Part shown: in pieces, positions 1 to 6,924 of the stretch
Layout of the letters: every line of letters starts with the position of its first letter
Numbering within the stretch: position 1 is the first letter of the stretch
Assembly: GCA_947259425.1 (NCBI GenBank)
Contig: CAMYMO010000360.1
Span: 1-9,343 of the forward strand
Direction: 5' to 3'
Source of the DNA: an uncultured Ectothiorhodospiraceae bacterium
GTDB taxonomy: Bacteria > Pseudomonadota > Gammaproteobacteria > UBA6429 > Thiohalophilaceae
Length of the DNA: 9,343 bases
Position numbers and translations under genes: made by a program
Notes under the pieces: model-generated
Told to the model about the DNA's origin: nothing
What the model saw: only the letters and a program-made list of their open reading frames with translations
The model's database searches: none

Positions 1-280
1 GTTCGCTCGCCTGTCGTACTTGTTCTACAAAACCATCTTGTTCTAATCCCAGCAGGGTTAACTTGTTATTGCGACAACTATATTCTTGTAGTCGTGCGGG
101 CATCTCTACCTGTTCAAGACCATCGACACGACCGATATAAGTAGACAAATCACACTCATCGAAGTCACAAGTGCTCAATCCTGATCTCTTGCTCTGTAAG
201 GCAGTTAAAGATGCTTGCAGACCAGCACCTAAAGCATTAGTCAATGTATAACTATTTATTTTAAGAGGTTTAATAGCCAA
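1..280 (-). CDS. Beta-ketoacyl-ACP synthase of the aryl polyene operon (N-terminal part, runs off the left edge)
   Basis: I translated this by hand: an open frame runs from a TTG at 280-278 to the window edge (93 codons plus one base, no stop). The start is chosen because AGGA at 290-287 lies 6 nt upstream and the frame begins with a thiolase-fold N-terminus (INSYTLTNALGAG, then SGLSTCDF and YIGRVDGLE). From memory, this pattern matches the FabB/FabF-like ketosynthases of xanthomonadin and aryl polyene clusters. These condense malonyl-ACP with the growing aryl-polyenoyl-ACP in the cytoplasm. The catalytic Cys-His-His residues would lie beyond the window, so I cannot tell a true ketosynthase from a chain-length-factor homologue. 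It follows the exporter gene after 26 nt and is probably the next gene of the same transcript. Family is fairly sure; subtype is not. Confidence 0.75.
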   Translation of the reverse strand, partial: MAIKPLKINSYTLTNALGAGLQASLTALQSKRSGLSTCDFDECDLSTYIGRVDGLEQVEMPARLQEYSCRNNKLTLLGLEQDGFVEQVRQASE

Positions 281-306
281 TATAATTCCTGTAAATCAAT
301 GAGTTA

Positions 307-2649
307 TTATAATTCTTCTTGCTCAAATATTACCGGCTGACGGGCTAACCAGTAACTAAGCACAAAGCTGATAGCAACACCTAATGCTACTGTTTGTCCT
401 ATGGCGTGTAAAACGGGAATGCTCGAAAAAGACAGAATACCAAAAACTGATACGGTAGAGAGCATACACACCACAATTCCATGCAAAGTTCGACAACGTG
501 AGATTAGTTGGTGGTCAGGACGGCTAAAAAATAAACTATAATCCAGACCTATCCCGGCAACCAACACCAGTGCAAGCAAGTGAAACAATGATAAAACTGC
601 TCCAAGGCTATTCAATAACACTAGCGTGACCAATATAGAGCTATAAAGCGTTGCTAACACAGATACAAAGCGACGATTAGGTTTCAATGCCAGTAACAAA
701 AACAACGCAATAATACCTGCGCCCCACATTAAACGTGACAGTGCCTCTGCCTGAAAACGATTAAGTGTTGTTTCAGTTAGTTGCCTGATATTGACATACT
801 GAATCTGCGAATTTTTCTGTAGTTCTGCCCATTCGATAAGACGTTCGGGTTGAGTGACATTGCCAAAGCGTATTAGACCAACATACCCAATATCATTCTT
901 AAGGTATAGACCCGATAGTTTTAAACCTACGATGGTTTTCTCAAGTCTGTCCAAGTCAATCGGTTCTAATGTTTTTGCAGCAGACACATCTAATATAAAC
1001 TGTTCGAATGTTCCTGATTGAAATGGCAGATCATGTTGTGCTTTTATGATTCGCGTTGACAGTTCGCTAGACTGTGGTAGAGATGCCTGTCGACGTTGTT
1101 GTTGTTGAAAACTGGGCAAATACTTATGCAAACTTTCAAAACTATCAATAGCACCTCTTTTCTGCAAACTAAGAAGACCTGGCTCCAGGCTTTCTTGTAA
1201 TTCGAGAAGTTGTTGAATATCTTTCGCCTGGATCAACGCAATATGATTTAAATCAGCTACAGCCAATTTATCACGTAAGTGTTGATCGACTTTACGAGCA
1301 TGTTCTGGCAATGGACTCAATGCGGTGAGGTTCGTCTCCCAACGTGAGGGAATCATCCAAATCAACACTATGCTAAGCATTAACACCAACAAACCAATAT
1401 AAGGTGAGACTATTTTTCCGTGCTGTAAGCGTTGAGTACAACGTTCAACATTCAGGCTAACACCGCTCGAACCTGCTAAATTCGGTAAGACATACCTTGT
1501 AACGAGGGCCGCACTTATTAATCCTACAATCGTGAATACACCTAATTGCTTAAGGCCACCGAAGTCCGTCAGCAACAGACTTAAGTAACCTAAGCATGTA
1601 GTAACAACACTAAGTAAAAGAGTTGGCCAAATCTTTTGTAGACTTTTAGACAGGGATTCATTGCTCATCCAATGACTAAAACTGTGTACTGGATAATCGA
1701 TACTGACACCAATTAGCGTCATACCAAAGGCAATGGTGATACCATGTACAGACGAAAAAATTGTAGTCGACACGGCTACCGCAACAACCAATGCAGTAGC
1801 CAAGGGTAAACTACTCAGCAAGACAAGTCTGATGCGTCGATATGCGACAGCAAGTATCAAAATTACGATTAAACTAGCTATCGTGCTTAACCATTTAATC
1901 TCAGCACGAATTTGATTTCGCGTCGACACTGCAAAGCGGGCCGGACCACTATAAATCATTTTTACATTAGTTTGCTTACGAATACTTTCAAACGTAGTTT
2001 CAAGATGATTGAGTAAAAACTCCTGCTGATCTATATCGTAACCAGCTAGCTTCATCTCAGCTAAAATCAATGCACTCTCACCTTTTTGATCAAACCAGAC
2101 ACCAAATTTCTTTTTAAGGCGAGTATCGCCTCGCCACTGATTCAGGATGCTTAATGTTTCTAGTGTGGGATCAGAAGGTAAATAACGTTTGACAATAGAC
2201 CCTTGCGCCGACTGTAAATCGTTGAGACGTCGAGAGAATGTGGTTTTAAGCGCTGGTAGTGAAAATGCTTCTGGGTTGGTATTTTTACTGAGCAAATACC
2301 GGTAACGATAAATAAGTGAATCTTTGCCCGGCAATACTGACTTGGATCCATTTTTCACCTGTTTAAAGTACTGACTAGATTCGAGCTGAGCAACAAGCTG
2401 ACGACTTTGGCTGGCAAGCTCTTCCGCGTTATCGCCCTCAAGGGCAATCATAATTAGTGTACTATGGCCACCCTGGGCAAGATCATTGAGCACACTCTGT
2501 GCCATGCCTGCATGGGTTGAATCGTTAGTCTCAATCGGCGGCAAAAATTGTCCCAAATCAGCGCTAACACTGAGCCGTGTTGCTATTATGTATATACATG
2601 CCAGCAATACTGCAACCCATATAAATAGTAAGATAGGTGCGCGTTTCAA
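307..2649 (-). CDS. MMPL/RND-family exporter of the aryl polyene operon
   Basis: 780-residue inner-membrane protein with the classic two-half RND/MMPL layout. There is one N-terminal membrane segment (about 4-24), a large periplasmic domain (about 27-250), a bundle of membrane segments (about 252-388), a segment at 414-433, a second periplasmic domain (about 435-636), and a final bundle (about 637-768). Each half carries the family's acidic signature in a membrane segment: GVSIDY (D318) and GLDY (D703), where proton coupling is expected. Related 'predicted exporters' sit in almost all aryl polyene clusters (ApeM in the E. coli naming, from memory) and are thought to move the lipid-linked pigment out of the inner membrane. 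The start is TTG at 2649, 4 nt after the stop of the LolA-like gene, with only a weak AGG about 12 nt upstream, so translation is probably coupled. No truncation is seen. Pigment lipid as substrate is inferred from context. Confidence 0.88.
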   Translation of the reverse strand: MKRAPILLFIWVAVLLACIYIIATRLSVSADLGQFLPPIETNDSTHAGMAQSVLNDLAQGGHSTLIMIALEGDNAEELASQSRQLVAQLESSQYFKQVKNGSKSVLPGKDSLIYRYRYLLSKNTNPEAFSLPALKTTFSRRLNDLQSAQGSIVKRYLPSDPTLETLSILNQWRGDTRLKKKFGVWFDQKGESALILAEMKLAGYDIDQQEFLLNHLETTFESIRKQTNVKMIYSGPARFAVSTRNQIRAEIKWLSTIASLIVILILAVAYRRIRLVLLSSLPLATALVVAVAVSTTIFSSVHGITIAFGMTLIGVSIDYPVHSFSHWMSNESLSKSLQKIWPTLLLSVVTTCLGYLSLLLTDFGGLKQLGVFTIVGLISAALVTRYVLPNLAGSSGVSLNVERCTQRLQHGKIVSPYIGLLVLMLSIVLIWMIPSRWETNLTALSPLPEHARKVDQHLRDKLAVADLNHIALIQAKDIQQLLELQESLEPGLLSLQKRGAIDSFESLHKYLPSFQQQQRRQASLPQSSELSTRIIKAQHDLPFQSGTFEQFILDVSAAKTLEPIDLDRLEKTIVGLKLSGLYLKNDIGYVGLIRFGNVTQPERLIEWAELQKNSQIQYVNIRQLTETTLNRFQAEALSRLMWGAGIIALFLLLALKPNRRFVSVLATLYSSILVTLVLLNSLGAVLSLFHLLALVLVAGIGLDYSLFFSRPDHQLISRCRTLHGIVVCMLSTVSVFGILSFSSIPVLHAIGQTVALGVAISFVLSYWLARQPVIFEQEEL

Positions 2650-2653
2650 AATA

Positions 2654-3259
2654 TCATCTAACCTGAATAATATTCATTTCTGTGTTATCGCCACCTGTTT
2701 CGACTGTGATCATTTTTATCAGGGTACCAGCATGACCTTCAACCACAAGTTTTTCAATATACTCACTCATCTCATCATCCTTGGGGACAAGCACAATTAT
2801 CCAGTGACGAATTTCGCCGCTAAAACTAATTTTATAAAATTGCTCAAGACGCTTAAGATTGCCGCCCAGGACTCCACGATAGGCTTCTGCAAATGCCTTT
2901 ATAGCCGGGTAGTTCTGTAAATTTATCTCATGAGATTCGCCGTTTGCTTTACTTACTTGCAAGAAATCATCTTTGATTTCAAACTTTTCATAATGTGGCT
3001 TAAGTGTTTCTTTTTGAATGTGGTCAGGTGCAACATAAGAAAGACGACCTTCGCTCAAAAGCGGCTTGTTTAAAAATGCAATCGTTTTTGTTTCTTTAAA
3101 GTTTGCTTGTGATGAACTAATTTCGGATAATTTAGCCATTACCTCTTCTAAAGCTATCTGAGGTTCCCCTAATTCTACAGTAGCTGCTACAGTGGCTATA
3201 AAAAACAAGACACTGCACAGAAGAAACCTAGTCTTTATTATAATCTTTCCAGTAATCAT
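2654..3259 (-). CDS. LolA-like outer-membrane lipoprotein carrier protein
   Basis: 201 residues starting at ATG 3259. A Lys/Arg-containing start is followed by a hydrophobic stretch (about 12-26) ending in ATVAA, which looks like a Sec signal peptide. The mature part has the look of LolA-type periplasmic carriers: SSSQANFKETKTIAFLNKPLLSEGRLSYVAPDH near residues 47-79, then alternating beta-strand-like segments, among them HWIIVLVPKDDEMSEYI. LolA relatives are a standard part of aryl polyene clusters (ApeL, from memory) and are thought to carry the pigment lipid across the periplasm. The gene overlaps the end of the acyltransferase gene by 32 nt. I see no clear ribosome binding site, so translation is probably coupled. 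Similarity is from pattern memory and the cargo is inferred. Confidence 0.78.
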   Translation of the reverse strand: MITGKIIIKTRFLLCSVLFFIATVAATVELGEPQIALEEVMAKLSEISSSQANFKETKTIAFLNKPLLSEGRLSYVAPDHIQKETLKPHYEKFEIKDDFLQVSKANGESHEINLQNYPAIKAFAEAYRGVLGGNLKRLEQFYKISFSGEIRHWIIVLVPKDDEMSEYIEKLVVEGHAGTLIKMITVETGGDNTEMNIIQVR

Positions 3260-4130
3260 AAAAGTTAAACCAGTTATAAGGTGCTTGTCTCATATGCCTC
3301 TCGATATGATCAGCATACTTTTGCATCCAGGTTTGAATGTCTTCATTTCTTGTTTTTCTATTTAGATTAACTTCTTCACCTAACAGTTCAAAATGAATAT
3401 CATAACGATTACCGCCACGATAGAGACCAAAAAAAACAATAATAGGTGTTTTTAGCAAAGCAGCCAACAATGCCGGCCCTGAAGGAAAATCAGTCGCTTC
3501 ACCGAGTAGTTTACACGATGTCTTCTTTTCGTTGCCAGAAACCCGATCGCCTAGCATACCAACTAAATATCCGGACTCAATTGCATCTTGCATCTGTAAC
3601 ATAGCATCGGCATCACTCAGGTTAATCACAGACTCTGCAACAGCAGGATTCAGCGCATTTAATACCGTAGTAATCATTTGATTATGATCACGATACATCA
3701 GAATCTTGACCGGCAAATGGTAACGTGATATTGCCAACGCCCGCAAGACTTCAAAACTACCAAGATGAGAACCTAACAGAATTGCACCGCGCTTATCCTT
3801 CAGGAAGGAGTCAAATATCTCAGCATTATGAACGCGTATATCAAAGCGATCATACTGATCAGTCAGGAAATAGACGCGATCAAGTACTGTCGAAGCGAAT
3901 GTGTATATATGCCTGGCAACCTCAGAAATTTTTGCTGGTCGTCCTAATATACGTTTCAGGTAACTACGACTACTACGAACAACCTTGTTTGACGTCAATA
4001 AGAAATATGCAACGATTGGATAAAGTAATATTCGTGAAAAACGTCGGCCAATATGTAATGCAATCCAGCGAATCAGTTTTAAAGTAAATGGATTACTACG
4101 CTCACTCTGTTGAATCCATTCCTGACTCAT
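3228..4130 (-). CDS. LpxL/HtrB-like lipid acyltransferase
   Basis: 300 residues, ATG 4130. The protein shows the marks of the lysophospholipid/lipid A acyltransferase family: GSHLGSFEVLRAL at 120-132 contains the catalytic HX4E (H122, E127), MLGDR is at 192-196, FPSGPALLAALLKTPIIVFF is at 215-234, and an aromatic tail (YNWFNFYDYW) is at 285-294. A hydrophobic stretch near 34-46 probably anchors it to the inner membrane. In aryl polyene clusters such enzymes are thought to join the polyene acid or an acyl chain to the lipid anchor. In E. coli-type clusters the acyltransferase is, from memory, fused to a glycosyltransferase; here it is alone and no glycosyltransferase is in the window. It begins with an ATGA overlap on the dehydratase stop, so coupled translation is likely. 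Acyl donor and acceptor cannot be read from sequence. Confidence 0.85.
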   Translation of the reverse strand: MSQEWIQQSERSNPFTLKLIRWIALHIGRRFSRILLYPIVAYFLLTSNKVVRSSRSYLKRILGRPAKISEVARHIYTFASTVLDRVYFLTDQYDRFDIRVHNAEIFDSFLKDKRGAILLGSHLGSFEVLRALAISRYHLPVKILMYRDHNQMITTVLNALNPAVAESVINLSDADAMLQMQDAIESGYLVGMLGDRVSGNEKKTSCKLLGEATDFPSGPALLAALLKTPIIVFFGLYRGGNRYDIHFELLGEEVNLNRKTRNEDIQTWMQKYADHIERHMRQAPYNWFNFYDYWKDYNKD

Positions 4131-4426
4131 GAGTTTGTTCCCACAATAATACTACCATGTGATATAACAACATCATTTACTCGACAGGTAAATTTTATAT
4201 TTAAAGATTTCTCGGACTGCTCATACTCGACATGACAAAGCTGCTCGGGTAACAACGGTTGGACAAACTTTACTTGGCTAAAACCAATGGTATTCTTATA
4301 TCCTTGCTTCTTTAATGCTCCAACTACCTTATCAAGGACAACAACGCCTGGCACGATTGGGTTACCTGGGAAATGTCCAGCCAAACTCGGGTGCAATGCA
4401 CTAATTGTGAATGACGAAGAATGCAT
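4127..4426 (-). CDS. apeI: ApeI-type 3-hydroxyacyl-ACP dehydratase (single hot-dog domain)
   Basis: 99 residues, ATG 4426, about two thirds the length of FabZ and FabA. HPSLAGHFPGNPIVPG (12-27) is the FabA/FabZ active-site signature, with catalytic His at H18. The acidic partner 14 residues later is Asp (D32, in VVVLDKVV), as in FabA, rather than the Glu of FabZ. In aryl polyene pathways ApeI/ApeP dehydratases remove water from 3-hydroxyacyl-ACP at each extension round and give the conjugated double bonds. The gene starts 3 nt after the AMP-ligase stop without a clear ribosome binding site, and its stop overlaps the next start (ATGA). A second dehydratase subunit (ApeP type) is expected in these systems and is not in this window. 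The symbol follows the E. coli/Xenorhabdus naming from memory. Confidence 0.82.
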   Translation of the reverse strand: MHSSSFTISALHPSLAGHFPGNPIVPGVVVLDKVVGALKKQGYKNTIGFSQVKFVQPLLPEQLCHVEYEQSEKSLNIKFTCRVNDVVISHGSIIVGTNS

Positions 4427-4429
4427 AAA

Positions 4430-5746
4430 TTATCTACGTAACTTATTATAGAATTCTTGCAATGCAGTACGAGTTAGTTTACCCGTTTCGTTGTATGGCA
4501 ATGAATCTACTTTAAATAATGGCCGAGGTAGAAATACAGGATCAATTTTTGATGACAGTGACTTTATTATATCTTCTTGATTAACACTCGGGGCTACAAT
4601 AAAGGCCGTTAAGCGCTGTGTTGCATCATTGCTATCAGGTTGAAAAAAGACACCTTGCTCTACACCTTGAATCGATTGCAACTTCTGGTTTAAATCCCCT
4701 ATTGAACCACGCTTACCAGCAATATTAATCATATCTGCATTACGACCTAATAACTGAAAATGTGTATCATCAGTAATCTCGATAACATCATTCAAGTCTA
4801 CTTCACCCGATAAATGTGGAGCCGTCACGAAAGTTCGTTGGTTGTCTTGTTCGAGTCTAACGCTGGGGTAGAGTTTCCAATTCGCACCATCAAGTGTTCG
4901 CCGTGAAGCCATTGACCCTGTTTCTGTACACCCATATATTTCTAATACGGGACATTGGAATGCCTGCTCAACATCTAATGCCAATGCTTTACTAAGCGGC
5001 GCAGTGGCTGAAATAATATACTCAAGCTTTGGCCATTCTAGCTTGCTACCGACACAGGCACGTAGGTGTACAGGTGTTGTTACCAAGACACGTTTGCCGC
5101 CATGATTATTCAAGGAATGCTGAATGTCGGCAGGATAAAAAGGTCGCTCGGCATAAACTGCATTCCCAGTCAGCCATGGAAGCAGCACTGAGGTTTCCAA
5201 TCCATACATGTGCTGAGGCGGCACAGTAGCCACTATTTGATACTGCCCTTGCTCAAGCTGAAAACGTTCCGCAGCAATGCGTGTCCCTTCAATGAGATCT
5301 CTCCAAAGCTTATGGTTTGGTTTTGGCTCACCGGTACTTCCAGAGGTAAAGACGATGGCTGCAAGATGGTTATTATCAAGCATGGGTACATCCATACTTG
5401 GTTGTTTGTTAAGTTCAGGCCAGAGAAACTGTGGAATAGAAATGCTATCTTGCTTTAATTCCAGCAGAGCATAGTTAGAATCATGTTGACTGGCAATTTT
5501 ATTTATTTCAATGCCTGAGCGTGAAGGTGGTAAGAGATTAGTTTGTCCACGTACCATAGCTGCAGCAAAGCCCACCATAAAATGATAGCGATTTTCACAT
5601 AAGTTGAATACATATTTGGCATCGGGAAGTTGTTCTGCCAAACATAGTACGTCCGCAATAAATTGACCATGCGTGATCTTGTCTTCTGTCCAGACCAGCA
5701 AACTATCGAATTGATGTCCAATTGTAAGTGGAAGTTTGTCTTGCAT
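4430..5746 (-). CDS. apeH: Aryl:ACP AMP-ligase (ANL superfamily adenylating enzyme)
   Basis: Acyl-adenylating enzyme. Counting from the upstream TTG (5773, 447 residues), it has the P-loop VFTSGSTGEPK (141-151), the A5 motif YGCTETGS (280-287), the hinge motif LLGRNADMINIAGKR (341-355, G343-R344), and the A10 motif NETGKLTR with the catalytic Lys K432. The shortened N-terminal domain and the 440-residue length fit the compact AMP-ligases of aryl polyene clusters rather than CoA ligases of 500 or more residues. It is expected to activate a hydroxybenzoate with ATP and load it on the partner ACP as starter unit. I prefer the ATG at 5746 (codon 10 of the longer frame): it lies 10 nt after the preceding stop, whereas the TTG at 5773 would overlap the preceding gene by 17 nt and has no ribosome binding site. 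The aryl substrate is inferred from the neighbouring chorismatase. Confidence 0.87.
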   Translation of the reverse strand: MQDKLPLTIGHQFDSLLVWTEDKITHGQFIADVLCLAEQLPDAKYVFNLCENRYHFMVGFAAAMVRGQTNLLPPSRSGIEINKIASQHDSNYALLELKQDSISIPQFLWPELNKQPSMDVPMLDNNHLAAIVFTSGSTGEPKPNHKLWRDLIEGTRIAAERFQLEQGQYQIVATVPPQHMYGLETSVLLPWLTGNAVYAERPFYPADIQHSLNNHGGKRVLVTTPVHLRACVGSKLEWPKLEYIISATAPLSKALALDVEQAFQCPVLEIYGCTETGSMASRRTLDGANWKLYPSVRLEQDNQRTFVTAPHLSGEVDLNDVIEITDDTHFQLLGRNADMINIAGKRGSIGDLNQKLQSIQGVEQGVFFQPDSNDATQRLTAFIVAPSVNQEDIIKSLSSKIDPVFLPRPLFKVDSLPYNETGKLTRTALQEFYNKLRR

Positions 5747-5756
5747 ATCTGTAGCG

Positions 5757-6389
5757 TTAATAGTGGTTTCCAAACAGTCGAAGCATAAATTGCCTAAAAT
5801 TATCGTGTTTTAGATGATGTAAAAATTTGATCCTAACTAAATACTCCACTACAAACATCGCAATGATGATTAAATAGTTTAATAGATTGGCAAACAACGA
5901 CCAGGTTTTATCACTGGCAAAAATGCTTAGCAAGACGCATTCGATGGCAATACCAATAAATAACACTGTCCAAATCCATGTCACTACTCTTGTATAAGCT
6001 ATTGCGCGTGCATCTAGATCTTGGCCACGCAGCTTTGTCGCTATCTGTGTTACCAATGCAACTCGACCGTGGAATAAGGTATGACCAAAGGCGTATGCTA
6101 AAGAAAGTTGTATAACAATGGGCACCGAATAGATTACCCAATACTCTTTGCGCAAAATAATTAATGCGACAATAATTCCAAAAATGAGCAGTGCAGTGAC
6201 AGCCAGAATCAAATGTTTGTGAACGATGTTGATCAGTGCGAAACTGAATAATAAAATTGATAAATAGGCGGCAGGCAGAGCTAAATCACCCAGCAATACA
6301 CTGATGTGAACAACAAATGGGTAAGCTACGACAGCAACCAGCGTCAGCAGGCGCAGCAACGTATTCAAGTCAAACTCGATTCTTGTCAA
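5757..6389 (-). CDS. COG4648-type integral membrane protein of aryl polyene clusters (ApeG-like)
   Basis: 210 residues, very hydrophobic, with about six membrane segments (about 11-29, 38-56, 59-79, 84-104, 136-158, 165-187). Two polar-aromatic stretches look conserved in this family: FGHTLFHGRVALVTQIA (101-117) and YTRVVTWIWTVLF (132-144). Homologues sit just after the ACP genes in aryl polyene clusters and are sometimes labelled 'ketosynthase' in databases, although nothing here resembles one. Biochemical function is unknown; a role in anchoring or moving the pigment at the inner membrane is a guess from topology. There is no ATG near the N-terminus. TTG 6389 overlaps the ACP gene by 20 nt, and TTG 6368 is an alternative just after the ACP stop with GAG 6 nt upstream, so the exact start is open. 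Confidence 0.78.
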   Translation of the reverse strand: MTRIEFDLNTLLRLLTLVAVVAYPFVVHISVLLGDLALPAAYLSILLFSFALINIVHKHLILAVTALLIFGIIVALIILRKEYWVIYSVPIVIQLSLAYAFGHTLFHGRVALVTQIATKLRGQDLDARAIAYTRVVTWIWTVLFIGIAIECVLLSIFASDKTWSLFANLLNYLIIIAMFVVEYLVRIKFLHHLKHDNFRQFMLRLFGNHY

Positions 6390-6636
6390 TATGAGCTGTC
6401 AGTTCGCGTAAGGAGGAAAATATTTTAGTGTTTTCCGGATCATCAGAACGTAACTGAAATCCATATTTTTGCGAGATTGCCATCGCTATTTCTAGTGCAT
6501 CAATCGAATCTAAGCCAAGACCATCTCTAAACAATGCCGCTTCAGGTGCAATTTTACTGGCCTCGACATCTTCTAAATTTAACGCCTCGACGATCAGCGC
6601 TGCAACTTCACTTTCTGCTGCCGTCTGTGTTGCCAT
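6370..6636 (-). CDS. Acyl carrier protein of the aryl polyene operon
   Basis: 88 residues with the phosphopantetheine attachment motif GLGLDSIDALEI (39-50, modified Ser S44) and the helix pattern of ACPs. The stretch FRDGLGLDSIDALEIAMAIS and the following KYGFQLRSDD are typical of the first of the two ACPs in aryl polyene clusters (ApeE-like, from memory). It carries the aryl starter and the growing chain between AMP-ligase, ketosynthase and tailoring enzymes in the cytoplasm. It is the first gene of the minus-strand operon. The second ACP usually found right after it is absent: the next gene overlaps its stop. The start ATG 6636 is touched directly by AGGAG (zero spacing), with a further GGGGAG about 12 nt upstream. 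No other good start is available in frame. Confidence 0.87.
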   Translation of the reverse strand: MATQTAAESEVAALIVEALNLEDVEASKIAPEAALFRDGLGLDSIDALEIAMAISQKYGFQLRSDDPENTKIFSSLRELTAHIDKNRV

Positions 6637-6660
6637 CTCCTAACCATTCTCCCCTAATAA
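6637..6660 (-). promoter_or_regulatory. Unusual ribosome binding region of the ACP gene
   Basis: Read on the minus strand, GGGGAG (6655-6650) lies 13 nt before the ATG, and a second purine block AGGAG abuts the ATG with no spacer. Neither has the usual 5-9 nt spacing. An out-of-frame ATG lies between them. The start is kept because there is no alternative in-frame ATG, GTG or TTG nearby. Confidence 0.4.
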
Positions 6661-6663
6661 AGC

Positions 6664-6680
6664 TGGTTATTATTTAACCA
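6664..6680. promoter_or_regulatory. Small stem-loop in the 5' leader of the pigment operon
   Basis: TGGTTA (6664-6669) and TAACCA (6675-6680) form a perfect 6-bp inverted repeat around a 5-nt loop. It lies 28 nt upstream of the ACP start, inside the predicted leader. It is AT-rich and may be weak. A role in translation or as a protein site is possible but not shown. Confidence 0.3.
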
Positions 6681-6702
6681 AATCAACCAAAAATTCCATG
6701 GG

Positions 6703-6711
6703 ATTATAGCA
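6703..6711 (-). promoter_or_regulatory. Extended -10 box, proximal promoter of the pigment operon
   Basis: On the minus strand this reads TGCTATAAT, a perfect extended -10 (TGnTATAAT). A TTGAAC resembling a -35 (4 of 6) lies 19 nt upstream, a longer gap than ideal, which is tolerable with an extended -10. The predicted transcription start is near 6696, giving a leader of about 60 nt to the ACP start. Confidence 0.55.
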
Positions 6712-6740
6712 GGATCATTCTGGACTTGTTCAAAAAACAA

Positions 6741-6770
6741 TGGCAATTATAGCATAATAGACCGTTGCCA
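6741..6770. promoter_or_regulatory. Operator-like inverted repeat over the distal promoter
   Basis: TGGCAA (6741-6746) and TTGCCA (6765-6770) are perfect inverted copies with 18 nt between them and enclose the distal extended -10. A pair of 6-bp half-sites about two helical turns apart is typical of dimeric repressors or activators. The regulator is unknown and no regulator gene is in the window. Chance occurrence is possible because the half-sites are short. Confidence 0.35.
6746..6754 (-). promoter_or_regulatory. Extended -10 box, distal promoter of the pigment operon
   Basis: A second perfect TGCTATAAT on the minus strand, 43 nt upstream of the first. No good -35 hexamer is seen at 16-18 nt. 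The box is enclosed by an inverted repeat (TGGCAA at 6741-6746, TTGCCA at 6765-6770), which could be an operator. The predicted transcription start is near 6739, with a leader of about 100 nt. Confidence 0.5.
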
Positions 6771-6879
6771 GGCCCAGCTCATAGTGAGAAATTTTACTTA
6801 GAATACAGCAAGTTAAGCGTTACACCAATAGACTCCTGACAGCACATATAGCCTTCAATGCAAATAGGCAGCATTCATG

Positions 6880-6885
6880 TAAAAT
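6880..6885 (+). promoter_or_regulatory. Weak candidate -10 for the chorismatase gene
   Basis: TAAAAT, 40 nt upstream of the chorismatase ATG, is the best -10 match on the plus strand of this region. No convincing -35 lies at the right distance, so an activator may be needed or the real promoter may be elsewhere between 6780 and 6900. Confidence 0.2.
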
Positions 6886-6924
6886 AACCTCTAATATTTG
6901 GTCTGTATTGGAAAATAGAACGGC

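Noticed and set aside
2486..2920. 144-codon open frame on the plus strand
   Set aside because: It lies antisense across the exporter and LolA-like genes, both of which have clear family features. Its product has no recognisable motif or ribosome binding site.
3725..4087. 120-codon open frame on the plus strand
   Set aside because: Antisense shadow of the acyltransferase gene, whose HX4E motif and full length are convincing.
1..6636. A wholly new biosynthetic system
   Set aside because: Gene families and order match known aryl polyene/xanthomonadin clusters; only the reduced gene set and the regulatory region seem unusual.
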